Source: Halobacillus litoralis
GTDB taxonomy: Bacteria > Bacillota > Bacilli > Bacillales > Halobacillaceae
Assembly (NCBI RefSeq): GCF_020524025.1
Contig: NZ_JAIVKN010000001.1
Location: forward strand, 248,001-312,000
Direction: 5' to 3'
DNA length: 64,000 nt
The position numbers and the translations under genes were made by a program. Below are positions 45,589 to 54,956 of the stretch, piece by piece. Positions within the stretch are counted from its first letter, which is position 1; the number at the start of each line of letters is the position of its first letter. The notes beneath the pieces were generated by a model. It was not told the DNA's origin. It saw only the letters and a list, made by a program, of their open reading frames with translations, and ran no database searches.

Positions 45589-47469
45589 ATGAAAGAATTA
45601 AATTCAATCAGCTTCTATGATAATTATGAGATGTATTTAAAAGAGCATCTCCATTTACTGAAAAAGGCGGAGACCGTCATTCTGCATCAGTTGGTTCAGG
45701 CGGTGGTCCGTGAACGGGTGATCGAATGGGAGTGGTCGAAAGGCAAAAGGGAAATCGTTCTCCGCCCCGGCACGGAAGAAACGATTCGTGTCCCTGTTGG
45801 CAGGATGTATCTACTGGGTCACATAGACATTCAGGGAGACATCCTATGGGTGGATCGTAAACAAAGATCTCAGATTATTTCAGAACCGGCAGACTTTCTT
45901 ACTGCTGTCTATCCGCCTGGTTCAAGAAATTCGTACCAGTCTGCGTTCTTGAAAGAAATCGTTAATAGTGTTCATAACTATGCTCTTGCCCTGATGGCTG
46001 TAGAGAAGCGGGTCCCTGCGCTTAAAGCAGAAGCAGGAAAGACAAATGATGTATGGTCCTACGTGAAGATGAAGAAAGAAGCCGATAGAGCATTTAGTCC
46101 GCTTACCTTTTTTGAACAGTGGGTTATTCAGGGACATACGATTCATCCATGTGCAAGAACAAGACTTGGTCTGAGTCCAAAAGAAGTGTTCCGGTATGCA
46201 CCTGAATGGGAGGGTCAGCCGGATGTCATTCCACTTGCTGTACATAAAGAAGTTTACCAACGGACATCTATGGATAACCGAACGTTAAAATCTATTTTAT
46301 TTAAGGAATATCCTGAGCTTGAAGCGTCTTTTCAGCTGGTATTACAAAATCGGGGCCTGGATGAGGATGATTACGACATCATCCCAGTACACCCTTGGCA
46401 GTTTCAGCATACTGTACAGACAAAATATGAAGAAGAATTAAAAAGAGGAACGATTATTCCTATTGAAGGAAGTTTCATTAAGATGGCAGCACTCATTTCA
46501 TTCCGCACGCTTGCTCCATTAAAAGATACTCAGAAGCACCATATAAAAACAGCTGTAAACATCCAGATGACCAGCGCTGTCCGTACGGTTTCTGCCGCGT
46601 CAACGAAAAATGGACCGACGTTATCGAAGTTGTTCCAAAGGATTATTTCCAATGATGCCAACCTTGCTTCAAAGTTAACGATGATGAGCGAAGCAGCCGG
46701 CATTCATTACGAGCCAAAGGAATTTGTACCTGAAGAAGAACGTCACTTTTTGCAGAAGAATGTAGCCGCAATTATTCGGGAAAATCCGGAGCGGAACCTG
46801 GGAGTAGATGAAATCGCAGTTCCGGCAGCTGTCTTAGTGGCAGATTCTCCTCTTACGGGAAAGCTCATTTCCCAGGAAATGATGGAAGTACAGCCGGATG
46901 GATCACCGGAATTGTTCATTAGGCAGTATGCTGAGGCGCTTTTACCAGGTATGTTGATGCTTATATCGAAATATGGAATCAGCATGGAAGCTCATCTGCA
47001 GAATTGTGTCGTTATTTTCCGCAATGGCCGTCCGGAGCGTGTGGTTTTGAGAGATAACGGCGGCATCCGTATTTTAAACGAACGATTAGACCGATTTTTT
47101 GAATCCCAGCCTATTGATCCTAGTACCAACCTTTTGACAGATGATCATGAAGAGCTTCTGGCTGTTTTTTCTCACGCAGTGCTTCACAATCATTTGGGAG
47201 AAATTATCGTATCCCTGTCAAGGCGGCTGAACTTAGATGAAGAGACGTTATGGGCGGAAGTTCAGGCCGTGATTCGGGAATTTTATGACAACTTAATAGA
47301 AGAAAAAGATTACGTGAAAGAAGCTGAAAGAGATGTTTCCACTTTATTCACAAACCATTTAAAGATGAAATCTCTTGTCCGTATGCGCTTGTCCGATCAG
47401 TATACGGATAATCAGTATGTCACGACACCAAATCCGTTTGTAGATCAAAAGGGGGTCCATTACCCGTGA
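45589..47469 (+). CDS. IucA/IucC family (NIS) siderophore synthetase, first
   Basis: 626 residues. NRPS-independent siderophore synthetase that adenylates a carboxylate (usually citrate) and joins it to an amine. Signatures: GHTIHPCARTRLGLSPKEVFRYAPEW (about 180-205), IIPVHPWQFQHTV, the ATP-binding ISFRTLAP ... KTAVNIQMTSAVRTVS, and KYGISMEAHLQNCVVIFRNGRPERVVLRDNGG (about 463-494). The C-terminal RMRLSDQYTDNQYVTTPNPF is the usual end. ATG at 45589 follows GAGGTG at seven bases; the upstream part of the open frame is leader. It overlaps the second synthetase gene (TGATG). Confidence 0.9.
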   Translation: MKELNSISFYDNYEMYLKEHLHLLKKAETVILHQLVQAVVRERVIEWEWSKGKREIVLRPGTEETIRVPVGRMYLLGHIDIQGDILWVDRKQRSQIISEPADFLTAVYPPGSRNSYQSAFLKEIVNSVHNYALALMAVEKRVPALKAEAGKTNDVWSYVKMKKEADRAFSPLTFFEQWVIQGHTIHPCARTRLGLSPKEVFRYAPEWEGQPDVIPLAVHKEVYQRTSMDNRTLKSILFKEYPELEASFQLVLQNRGLDEDDYDIIPVHPWQFQHTVQTKYEEELKRGTIIPIEGSFIKMAALISFRTLAPLKDTQKHHIKTAVNIQMTSAVRTVSAASTKNGPTLSKLFQRIISNDANLASKLTMMSEAAGIHYEPKEFVPEEERHFLQKNVAAIIRENPERNLGVDEIAVPAAVLVADSPLTGKLISQEMMEVQPDGSPELFIRQYAEALLPGMLMLISKYGISMEAHLQNCVVIFRNGRPERVVLRDNGGIRILNERLDRFFESQPIDPSTNLLTDDHEELLAVFSHAVLHNHLGEIIVSLSRRLNLDEETLWAEVQAVIREFYDNLIEEKDYVKEAERDVSTLFTNHLKMKSLVRMRLSDQYTDNQYVTTPNPFVDQKGVHYP

Positions 47470-49460
47470 TGTTTTCAGCAGCAGGAAAAATCAGAAAAGA
47501 CTTTCCAACTCCTGTAGTCGAGGAAGAAAAATGCCTCCAATTCTTACAAGAGCACCATCCATCATTAGTTCCAGTTTTTTTAAGACAAAAAGAAAAAGGC
47601 CGTACAGGCATTTTGTGCAAATTGGCGGACTCCGTACTGCGGGAGAATATTGAAGGGATGTATGATGAAGCAGAAGATGTTCAGATGAGAGGAGGCGTGA
47701 TATGGGTTGATGGGAAACACCTTTCTACGGAGCCCATTCATCAAACATTATCTGCCATACCACTAGACGAAAACTTGACGTATAAGCTTATACACAGGGA
47801 TGGATATGCCCTGTTGTTTGCAATAAGAAGTGAGTATGCTTTTCGAATGGTAGAGACAACTGGTGAGATTCTTTATATCGATCATCGGGATAGTCAGGGG
47901 GTTTCTTCAGCAGCTGAGCTTGTTGAACTGCTTTTCCATGATCGTAATTTTCCTAATTTCTTTCCCTTCATTCATGAGTTGAATAATGGAACATCCAATT
48001 TAACGCTTGCTTATCTCTTTGATGAGATATGGAAAGAGGAGGTTAAGCAGGATGGGCGTCGTCTTGAGGCAGACTCGCTCCTGGAGTACTTAGAAAAGAA
48101 ACAGAAGGAAAATGGGGTGTTTTCTCCCAGCTTATTTTTTGAGCAGCTTGTTGTTGAGGGGCACCACCTTCACCCTGGAGCGAAAACGAAGCTTGATTTG
48201 TCTTATGAGGATGTGTTTCGGTATTCACCGGAATTCCATCAATCCTATTCGCTCCGGTTTGTGGCGGTGAGACGAGAATGCATAGCGGTTACGGATGCTT
48301 CTATAGACATTTATTACAGAAGTCAAAGGGATGCCGCTCACCAGGAATTGCTTCAATATGGCCTTGATCCAGAACAATTTTATATTCTTCCTGCTCATCC
48401 GTGGCAGTTTGAAAATGCGATTCCGTCCATTTATCAACAAGAAATTCAAGCGGGTGAGGTCGTCCTTCTTCACGAACCCCGGATGGAAGTTGAAGCTACT
48501 TCCTCGTTCCGTACCGTTGCCCCGGTTCAGGATGGTCCGGTATTAAAGCTTGCGGTAAATAGTCAGATGACTTCCACCGTTCGTTCCATTTCTAGTCAGA
48601 CCGCTTTAAATTCAACCGTTTTTACATCTTTGATTCAATCGGTTATGGAGCGTGAGAACAAACTGAAGGGGTTTGTACCACTTAACGAACTGGGGGGTGC
48701 AGCTTTCCGGTCAAGTGATGATTTGAAAAGCCGGAATTTAACGATGCTCCTGCGTGAGGATATTGATGATGTTCTGGAGGAAGGGGAGATTGCAGTGGCC
48801 GGCATGGCTTTATATGCTGGATCTCCTTATAGTGATCAGACGGTTTTAAAAGATTTTCTCGATCATTATGCCCGGGAAGAGAAGAGAAAACCGGACGCGG
48901 CAGCGGGAGATTTTTTCCAAGAGTATATTGAAACGGTGCTTCCGGGTTATCTTACTCTCATGGTGAAGTATGGCATTGCTCTTGAAGGACATTTGCAAAA
49001 CAGCATTCCTGTATTCAGAAACGGTCGGATCTCCCGCTTCTTTTTCAGGGATTGGGGTGGCGCGCGTATTTATACAGACCGGCTCAGAAAGCAGCGTTTA
49101 TCCCCTGTATTTGCTCCGGATTCTGTCAGTGTAACCAATAAGCGCTCTGAGATGCACAATAAATTGTATTATACGGTGTTTCAAAACCATCTTGGTGAGA
49201 TGATTCGTCAGCTCGTCCAATATTCCGGAAAAGCGGAAGAGGTTTTTTGGGAGCAGGTGAAAAAGCTGACGAACAAGTTACTGGATACATTAGCGCTGGA
49301 TGAAGAGATTACCGATCAGGTGGAAGAGGACCGTGAATTTTTATATCAGTCCACAGTGATGCATAAATCATTGACGAAGATGCGCTTGACCGGCAGTAAG
49401 AGCTATGGCTACAGCGAGGTGCCAAATCCATTGGCAGGAGAGAAAGCAGCGGAGGAATAA
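47469..49460 (+). CDS. IucA/IucC family (NIS) siderophore synthetase, second
   Basis: 663 residues. Same family as its neighbour: FEQLVVEGHHLHPGAKTKLDLSYEDVFRYSPEF, ILPAHPWQFENAI, SSFRTVAPV ... LKLAVNSQMTSTVRSIS, KYGIALEGHLQNSIPVFRNGRISRFFFRDWGG and the end MRLTGSKSYGYSEVPNPL. Its N-terminal 150 residues diverge from the first enzyme, which suggests a different amine or citryl substrate. Two such synthetases allow one condensation at each end of citrate or of a diamine. Starts at ATG within the preceding stop (GTG at 47466 is an alternative). Confidence 0.9.
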   Translation: MFSAAGKIRKDFPTPVVEEEKCLQFLQEHHPSLVPVFLRQKEKGRTGILCKLADSVLRENIEGMYDEAEDVQMRGGVIWVDGKHLSTEPIHQTLSAIPLDENLTYKLIHRDGYALLFAIRSEYAFRMVETTGEILYIDHRDSQGVSSAAELVELLFHDRNFPNFFPFIHELNNGTSNLTLAYLFDEIWKEEVKQDGRRLEADSLLEYLEKKQKENGVFSPSLFFEQLVVEGHHLHPGAKTKLDLSYEDVFRYSPEFHQSYSLRFVAVRRECIAVTDASIDIYYRSQRDAAHQELLQYGLDPEQFYILPAHPWQFENAIPSIYQQEIQAGEVVLLHEPRMEVEATSSFRTVAPVQDGPVLKLAVNSQMTSTVRSISSQTALNSTVFTSLIQSVMERENKLKGFVPLNELGGAAFRSSDDLKSRNLTMLLREDIDDVLEEGEIAVAGMALYAGSPYSDQTVLKDFLDHYAREEKRKPDAAAGDFFQEYIETVLPGYLTLMVKYGIALEGHLQNSIPVFRNGRISRFFFRDWGGARIYTDRLRKQRLSPVFAPDSVSVTNKRSEMHNKLYYTVFQNHLGEMIRQLVQYSGKAEEVFWEQVKKLTNKLLDTLALDEEITDQVEEDREFLYQSTVMHKSLTKMRLTGSKSYGYSEVPNPLAGEKAAEE

Positions 49461-49463
49461 GTA

Positions 49464-50645
49464 ATGACAATCGAACAATATATCGAAACCACAATGAAAG
49501 AAAGCAGTGACCCTGTCTGTGCCTATGTCTATGACCTTAACCAATTACGACGACATGCAGAGACGCTTAAACAGAGTCTTCCATCTTTCTGCCGTCTTTT
49601 CTATGCGGTGAAAGCAAACCCGGATCAGCGCGTATTAGAAACGCTTGGCCCGATAGTAGATGGCTTTGAAGCGGCATCAGAAGGAGAAATAAGGAAAGCT
49701 GGAAGAATCGGAAGTCATTCGATCCTTTTTGGAGCACCAGGAAAGAAGGACCGCGAAATCGAGGCGGCTATCCGTAAGGAAGTAGAGTATATCAATATCG
49801 AGAGCTTCCATGACCTTAACCGGGTGAATGAGATCGCTGGAAATATGGGTGCGGTTCTTCCTGTTTTAATCCGTGTAAACCTGCGGAAAGATGTACCTGA
49901 AAGCCATCATATGATGGCTGGTACACCGACGCAGTTCGGAGTAGATGAGGAGGATCTTCCTCTTTTAATCCAGACAGCAGAAAAACGAAAAAACCTTGTT
50001 ATTCATGGTTTTCACTTCCATGCCATGTCGAATAATCTGGATGCAGAGAAGCACATGAAGTTTATACAAACCTGTGTGGAAAAAACAAAAGCATGGCGTG
50101 AGAAGTATAATCTGGAAGTTAAAGTTGTTGACGTCGGCGGTGGTGTAGGTATTAATTACTGGAACCCCTCAGAGCCTTTTAATTGGGAAGAGCTGGCTGC
50201 AGGAATCACAAACTTTGAAGCGGAAATGGATGGGCTGAAGCTGATTCTTGAACTGGGAAGGTTTATGACGGCTGGCTGTGGTTCTTATGTAACAGAGGTG
50301 TTGGACGTGAAAACAAATCATCAGCGCCCTTTTGCCTTGATCCGTGGTGGATCGCATCACCTTCGTCTGCCGGCAGCCTGGAAAATGAGTCATCCTTTCC
50401 GGATACATAAAATAGAAGGCTGGCGTTATTCCTTTGAGCGTCCGGGGGTTCGTCAGAGAGCTGTTACGATTGCCGGTGAATTGTGTACCCCAAATGATGT
50501 TCTTGTACGTGAGCAGCCTGTGGAAGAATTGAGAGCGGGGGATGTCATTATTTTTGAATATGCGGGGGCTTATGCATGGACGATCTCACACCATGAATTC
50601 TTAAGTCATCCACATCCTGATATGGTCTATATCGATCGATCGTAA
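49464..50645 (+). CDS. Fold-type III PLP decarboxylase of siderophore synthesis (SbnH-like)
   Basis: 393 residues. PLP lysine in FYAVKANPDQRVL (about 47-53), GFHFHAMSNNLD, VDVGGGVGINYW, the Glu-Leu-Gly-Arg ELGRF anchor and the C-terminal active-site Cys region AGELCTPNDVLVRE; FEYAGAYAWTISHHEF follows. This matches ornithine/diaminopimelate-type decarboxylases, and, with NIS synthetases, the SbnH group that decarboxylates a citryl-diamino acid intermediate in staphyloferrin B. It begins 3 bases after the second synthetase, so it supplies the amine part. Whether it acts on a free diamino acid or on a citryl conjugate is not decided. Confidence 0.85.
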   Translation: MTIEQYIETTMKESSDPVCAYVYDLNQLRRHAETLKQSLPSFCRLFYAVKANPDQRVLETLGPIVDGFEAASEGEIRKAGRIGSHSILFGAPGKKDREIEAAIRKEVEYINIESFHDLNRVNEIAGNMGAVLPVLIRVNLRKDVPESHHMMAGTPTQFGVDEEDLPLLIQTAEKRKNLVIHGFHFHAMSNNLDAEKHMKFIQTCVEKTKAWREKYNLEVKVVDVGGGVGINYWNPSEPFNWEELAAGITNFEAEMDGLKLILELGRFMTAGCGSYVTEVLDVKTNHQRPFALIRGGSHHLRLPAAWKMSHPFRIHKIEGWRYSFERPGVRQRAVTIAGELCTPNDVLVREQPVEELRAGDVIIFEYAGAYAWTISHHEFLSHPHPDMVYIDRS

Positions 50646-50654
50646 GTATAACAA

Positions 50655-50690
50655 CGTGTCTGCCTGAGAACATCGGGCAGGCACTTTTTT
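50655..50690 (+). terminator. Rho-independent terminator of the siderophore operon
   Basis: GTGTCTGCC pairs with GGCAGGCAC (one mismatch) around a ten-base loop, followed by TTTTTT. Confidence 0.85.
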
Positions 50691-50785
50691 CTTTCTTTGA
50701 TTAAGGACCATGATAAACTAGTAGTAGACAGGTGAGGACAGATGTCTTCAGTGAGTAAAAGAAAACAAAAAGGAGGAGAGGACAA

Positions 50786-51424
50786 ATGACACAGAAGAAA
50801 GCTGGCAGCAATCTATGGATCTATGTTTTTGTTCCTTTCCTTCTTTTAGGTGTTTTCTATTTCATATTGAATGGGCAGGGCGGAGAGCCGGTCACGAGCA
50901 GTACGACAAGTGAGAATAATGAAGATTTGTCGAGACAGGTGCTTCAATATGAAGAGGAAGTAGAAGCTTATGCAAAGCAGGAAGGCATTGAGGAATATAC
51001 CGATATTTTACTAGCTTTAATGATGCAGGAGTCAGGCGGCAGGGGAGACGACCCTATGCAGGCTTCTGAATCCTACTGCGGTTCTGTTGGCTGTATTGAA
51101 GATCCGGAAAAATCGATTGAACAGGGTGTTTCCTATTTTGCTCAAACGCTTGAGATGGCTGATTATGATGTAAGGCTTGCTCTTCAATCTTATAATTTCG
51201 GCACGGGTTTTATTGATTTTGTAATGAACCGGGGTGGCGAATATTCGCAGGAGCTGGCGATTGAGTTTTCCGCCGAAAAGTATGAGGAGCTTAAAGATAC
51301 AGGCATCTACAGCTGTATTCGTGAGGAGGCTGAACAATACGATGCCTGTTACGGGGACATTTTCTATGTTGATGCGGTGCTGGACTATTATGAAGAAGGC
51401 TCCAATGATTTGATGGATGTGTAA
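50786..51424 (+). CDS. Membrane-anchored lysozyme-like protein
   Basis: 212 residues. One N-terminal span (about 9-28), then a lysozyme-like/transglycosylase domain (about 55-185) of the CwlT type: VEAYAKQEGIEEYTDILLALMMQESGG carries the catalytic Glu, SVGCIEDPEKSIEQGVSYFAQTL and LQSYNFGTGFIDFV follow. Cleaves peptidoglycan glycan strands outside the membrane; may have no amidase partner because no NlpC/P60 domain is attached. Ribosome site AGGAGGAGAGG. Single gene. Confidence 0.87.
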   Translation: MTQKKAGSNLWIYVFVPFLLLGVFYFILNGQGGEPVTSSTTSENNEDLSRQVLQYEEEVEAYAKQEGIEEYTDILLALMMQESGGRGDDPMQASESYCGSVGCIEDPEKSIEQGVSYFAQTLEMADYDVRLALQSYNFGTGFIDFVMNRGGEYSQELAIEFSAEKYEELKDTGIYSCIREEAEQYDACYGDIFYVDAVLDYYEEGSNDLMDV

Positions 51425-51606
51425 TGTTTTAGTAGTCTTCCTCTCAAAAACAGTAGATTCTGAAGTAACTTGAGCTTGTTTGTTTTAGAGAAGGGGGCCA
51501 CGTCGCTGCCCTCCCCTGTAGAAAGAGTCAGCGATCCATAATAAAAGTGGCTGTTTTCTCCGTATTTAGAGATACTAACAAATCCAAACATCGAAAATAT
51601 GGGTAA

Positions 51607-51643
51607 GAGACACACGCATCCAATGAGGGATGGGTGTCTTTTT
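51607..51643 (+). terminator. Rho-independent terminator before the alpha/beta hydrolase gene
   Basis: AGACACACGCATCC pairs with GGATGGGTGTCT, six-base loop, then TTTTT. It is 180 bases past the lysozyme-like gene, the only candidate upstream gene. Confidence 0.85.
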
Positions 51644-51689
51644 GTGTACATATGTGTCGGAATTTTCTAAAATAGGGAGGGGTGATCAA

Positions 51690-52559
51690 ATGGAAAATAC
51701 TGTGCGCTATGATTATTATGTAGAAAAAGTAGGAACGGGATCTCCGCTTATCTTTCTTCCGGGAGGAGGTTTTTCTGGGAATGCGGGATTCATTATTGCC
51801 GACCGGTTAAAGCAGGATTTCGAAACTCATATGATTGACCTTCCTGGTTTAGGGAGGAGTATTGGAATCAATCAGAAAATAGATACAAGGGTGCTAGCGG
51901 ACTGGATGAGAGAATATTTGGATCAGCAGCAGATTGAACGGGCGCATTTAGTCGGTCATTCACTGGGCGGAGCTATCCTTCTTGCCTTTGCGGTTCATTA
52001 TCCGGAGCGGGTTAATCAATTGGTGCTGCTGGACCAAGGGCATAAATCATGCCCGAAAGTCCCTGTTTCTGAATTCGGCGCGTTTGGTTATGCTTTTCCT
52101 CTCTTGGATGCAGGGGTGAAATTGTTTGGCCGTCCTGTCTTAAGAAAACTTGCTTCCCTGTTTAAAACCGAGGATAAAGAAGTTACTGACGTACATGTTC
52201 AAAAGTTTTGTGATCATGTCGGAGTTGAACCGGATGAGTATGTGGCGCTTTCGCTTGGGACACCTGCTGAATTCTCAGCAAATGGAGTGCGCGTTTTGTT
52301 TGGCTATTATCATATGAACCTGCCTGAATTAATGAAAAAACTGAGAGTGCCTGCTCTGCTGGCCTATGCAACGTTTCGTCATCATGATGAGAAAGAATGG
52401 GATCAAACCTTCAGGGCAATTGATCACTTAAAGAGATTTAATCTACCAGTCTCGTATCGAGCGGTGGAAGGCGGTCATCACGTTCATTGGACAGATCCAA
52501 CGCTGCTTGAGGATATCGAAGCTTTTTTAACCAAACGGACGGAAGCCGTACATAGATAA
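51690..52559 (+). CDS. Alpha/beta hydrolase
   Basis: 289 residues. Oxyanion motif LIFLPGGGFSGNAGF (about 20-34), nucleophile elbow VGHSLGGAILLAF (Ser about 93), final catalytic His in EGGHHVHW (about 265). Typical esterase or haloperoxidase-like fold; substrate unknown. ATG at 51690 follows GGGAGGGG; the longer frame overlaps the terminator. First of three tightly spaced genes with a methyltransferase and a phosphatase. Confidence 0.87.
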   Translation: MENTVRYDYYVEKVGTGSPLIFLPGGGFSGNAGFIIADRLKQDFETHMIDLPGLGRSIGINQKIDTRVLADWMREYLDQQQIERAHLVGHSLGGAILLAFAVHYPERVNQLVLLDQGHKSCPKVPVSEFGAFGYAFPLLDAGVKLFGRPVLRKLASLFKTEDKEVTDVHVQKFCDHVGVEPDEYVALSLGTPAEFSANGVRVLFGYYHMNLPELMKKLRVPALLAYATFRHHDEKEWDQTFRAIDHLKRFNLPVSYRAVEGGHHVHWTDPTLLEDIEAFLTKRTEAVHR

Positions 52560-52580
52560 GATAAAAAGAGGAGGGATTCA

Positions 52581-53315
52581 ATGGGATACCGGGGTGCTTC
52601 TGTTTATGATCAAGGAGACTTCTTTTCTCGTTATATGGCTAGAAGGCATCGAAAAGAAAGTCCAAATAATGCGATGGAAAAACCGGTAATTATGGAGTCG
52701 CTGGGTGATATCAAGGGGGCGCATATCCTGGACTTAGGGTGTGGGGACGCTGCATGGGCGTCTGAACTTTATGAAAAAGGGTGTGTTTTTTATGAAGGGG
52801 TGGAAGGTTCAGAAAACATGGTAGAAGCAGCCTGGAAGGAGGTTTCTCCATTTAATGCTGTCATTCACCATGCTTCTTTAGAGGAGTTGGATTTCCGTGA
52901 AGCTTCTTATGATTTTATCGTATCCAGGATGGTGCTGCATTACATAGAGGAGCTGGATGCTGTTTTACAAAACATTCATGAGGCGTTGAAAGTGGGTGGC
53001 CGCTTGATTTTCAGTGTGCAGCATCCTGTATTAACTTCCTCGACTGAGAGTGCCTTCCAAACAGGCAGACGAACCAACTGGATAGTGGACGATTATTTTC
53101 ATCAAGGAGAAAGACGTGAGCCGTGGATGGATAAGGAAGTGATTAAGTATCACCGAACCCTGGAAGAATATTTCAAACTTTTGTTGAAAGCCGGGTTTCG
53201 AATCCATGACCTTCGAGAAGGCGAACCGGGGAAAGAGAATTTCGATTCAGATGAAGAATTAAAAAGAAGGCAGCGGATTCCGCTCTTTTTAATATTTTCG
53301 TGTGAAAAAATCTAG
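52581..53315 (+). CDS. Class I SAM-dependent methyltransferase
   Basis: 244 residues. Motif I ILDLGCGDAAWASEL (about 47-61), GVEGSENMVEAA at strand 2, and SRMVLHYIEELDAVL. The N-terminus YRGASVYDQGDFFSRYMARRHRKESPNN is shared by a group of Bacillaceae methyltransferases of unknown acceptor. 21 bases after the hydrolase stop, with AGAGGAGGG; the histidine phosphatase starts 13 bases after its stop. Confidence 0.87.
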   Translation: MGYRGASVYDQGDFFSRYMARRHRKESPNNAMEKPVIMESLGDIKGAHILDLGCGDAAWASELYEKGCVFYEGVEGSENMVEAAWKEVSPFNAVIHHASLEELDFREASYDFIVSRMVLHYIEELDAVLQNIHEALKVGGRLIFSVQHPVLTSSTESAFQTGRRTNWIVDDYFHQGERREPWMDKEVIKYHRTLEEYFKLLLKAGFRIHDLREGEPGKENFDSDEELKRRQRIPLFLIFSCEKI

Positions 53316-53328
53316 GAGGAGATAGACG

Positions 53329-53895
53329 GTGGAACTGATTTTTGTCCGACATGCCCAGGGGGAACACACAATCAATCCTCCCGACAGCTTACACCACCTG
53401 CATCCTTCTTTAACGTCAAAGGGGAGGTCACAGGCTGAGCAGTTACAGTCGGAACTTCCATTAACTTCAAGCGACCTTCTCGTCTTAAGTCCTATGAAGC
53501 GGACGATTGAAACAGCGATGATCTGGTCAGAAGGAAGTGGGGCGGATGTGATCATCAGTCCAATGGCCGACCCGCGAATGTTTCCGCAAAAACCTGGGTG
53601 GGAAGCACTTCCCTGCGATCAGACGATAGAGAAAAGCAGGATTGAACAGGAATTCTATATAGATGATTTTTCCTCCACCTCCCTTTGGGAAAAAGGAATC
53701 AACCGTATGCCGGGTGATGACTTTCAGATCGCAGCAGAGTCCTTTTTGAACTGGTTAAAGAATCATGGGAAAGAGCGGGTTTGCATGGTATCCCATGATG
53801 GAACTATTACATCCTTTAGAGAGATCATCCAAGGCTGTTCCTTCACGCGGAAAGACTTTTTAACGGACGGAGGATGGGTAAGGGAGGAGTGGTAG
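53329..53895 (+). CDS. Histidine phosphatase family protein
   Basis: 188 residues. RHG motif as LIFVRHAQGEHT (residues 3-14, phospho-accepting His), second His in MVSHDGTITSFRE, and LSPMKRTIETAMIW. Broad-specificity phosphatase of the phosphoglycerate-mutase superfamily. GTG start with AGGAGGAGA. Last of the three-gene group 51690-53895. Confidence 0.87.
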   Translation: MELIFVRHAQGEHTINPPDSLHHLHPSLTSKGRSQAEQLQSELPLTSSDLLVLSPMKRTIETAMIWSEGSGADVIISPMADPRMFPQKPGWEALPCDQTIEKSRIEQEFYIDDFSSTSLWEKGINRMPGDDFQIAAESFLNWLKNHGKERVCMVSHDGTITSFREIIQGCSFTRKDFLTDGGWVREEW

Positions 53896-53956
53896 TTGTG
53901 TCTACCTACTGCTTTCTTGTTGGAATGTAAACGATATACTACAATGATGGAGGATT

Positions 53957-54760
53957 TTGAAGGGGAAAGTTGTGGTGTCGTTGAGAAATGTATTGGCGTG
54001 GCGTGTTCTTTGGATACATATCGTGATAGGTATTTTAAACCTATTCTTTCAGGTGATCTCTTATCGTAGTCTCGGTCATGGAGGGGCAGGATTTCTCTCT
54101 ATGCTTCTACTGATTATAAACGTGATTGGTTATCTGCTTCTAAGTTTTCTTCTATTAAAAAATGTACGCAGGAAAAATCTATGGATATCGACAGCGGTTC
54201 TTACGGGAACAGGGCTTTTGTTATGGGTTACTCTTGTTTTTGAAAAGGAAGTTTCTCCATTATTTTCGCTCTATCATATTGCTGGTGTAAGTTCAGGGCT
54301 GTGGTTGGATTCTTCCTACGGTGGATTTTTAAACGAGCCTTCTGTACAGATTGGATTCTTATTTTCCGTGGTTCCTTCTTTACTCATTGTGACAGGATTC
54401 TATCTAAGTGAGAAATGGAATTCTATGATGTTGGTAAGAGCATCAGGCTATATGATCTGTATGATTGCTGCGATTGTCCTCACTTTTTTTACGGGTTATC
54501 AAGGCAGATGGATCGAAAACCGTGGGCAGTTAAAAGGGGCTTTTCCTATGGATACCGGTTTTCCTTTGTCGTTCGCACAGTTAAACTACCCGGAAATTGA
54601 CCCGCCTCTTCCATACTACTATGGGGGAAGCTGCTGTACGATGTCGGTGATCTCTCCGCTGAATTATTGGATTTCTGCAGCTATCGTTTTTTTTCTGTTG
54701 CTGATTCTATTTGAAACGGTTTGGTTTTTGGTTAGAAAAAGAGAAAATAGGATGGAGTAA
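53957..54760 (+). CDS. Hypothetical multi-span membrane protein
   Basis: 267 residues with about seven spans (near 17-36, 43-65, 73-91, 98-110, 131-151, 160-180, 235-257). Start uncertain: TTG at 53957 lies 3 bases after GGAGG; GTG at 53972 lies after AAGGGG at better distance and would give a protein five residues shorter. Soluble loop with a Cys pair (YYYGGSCCTMSV, about 215-226). Not recognised. Terminator directly after. Confidence 0.6.
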   Translation: MKGKVVVSLRNVLAWRVLWIHIVIGILNLFFQVISYRSLGHGGAGFLSMLLLIINVIGYLLLSFLLLKNVRRKNLWISTAVLTGTGLLLWVTLVFEKEVSPLFSLYHIAGVSSGLWLDSSYGGFLNEPSVQIGFLFSVVPSLLIVTGFYLSEKWNSMMLVRASGYMICMIAAIVLTFFTGYQGRWIENRGQLKGAFPMDTGFPLSFAQLNYPEIDPPLPYYYGGSCCTMSVISPLNYWISAAIVFFLLLILFETVWFLVRKRENRME

Positions 54761-54762
54761 AC

Positions 54763-54792
54763 ACTCAGGAAGTTGTCTTCCTGGGTTTTTTA
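54763..54792 (+). terminator. Rho-independent terminator
   Basis: ACTCAGGAAG pairs with CTTCCTGGGT (one G-U), loop TTGT, then TTTTT. Confidence 0.9.
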
Positions 54793-54956
54793 ATGTCTAT
54801 ACAGCTCAAGGCTATGGCGGATTTATAAGGATGTACTGTCTTTTTTTACCTGAAGTGATAAAGTTAAGATATGTCAATTACATAAAATAAGAGTTTTTAG
54901 AAGGTAGGTCGGAATATGCACCTACCTAAGAATCGTAATGGAAAAGGGGAGGACTT

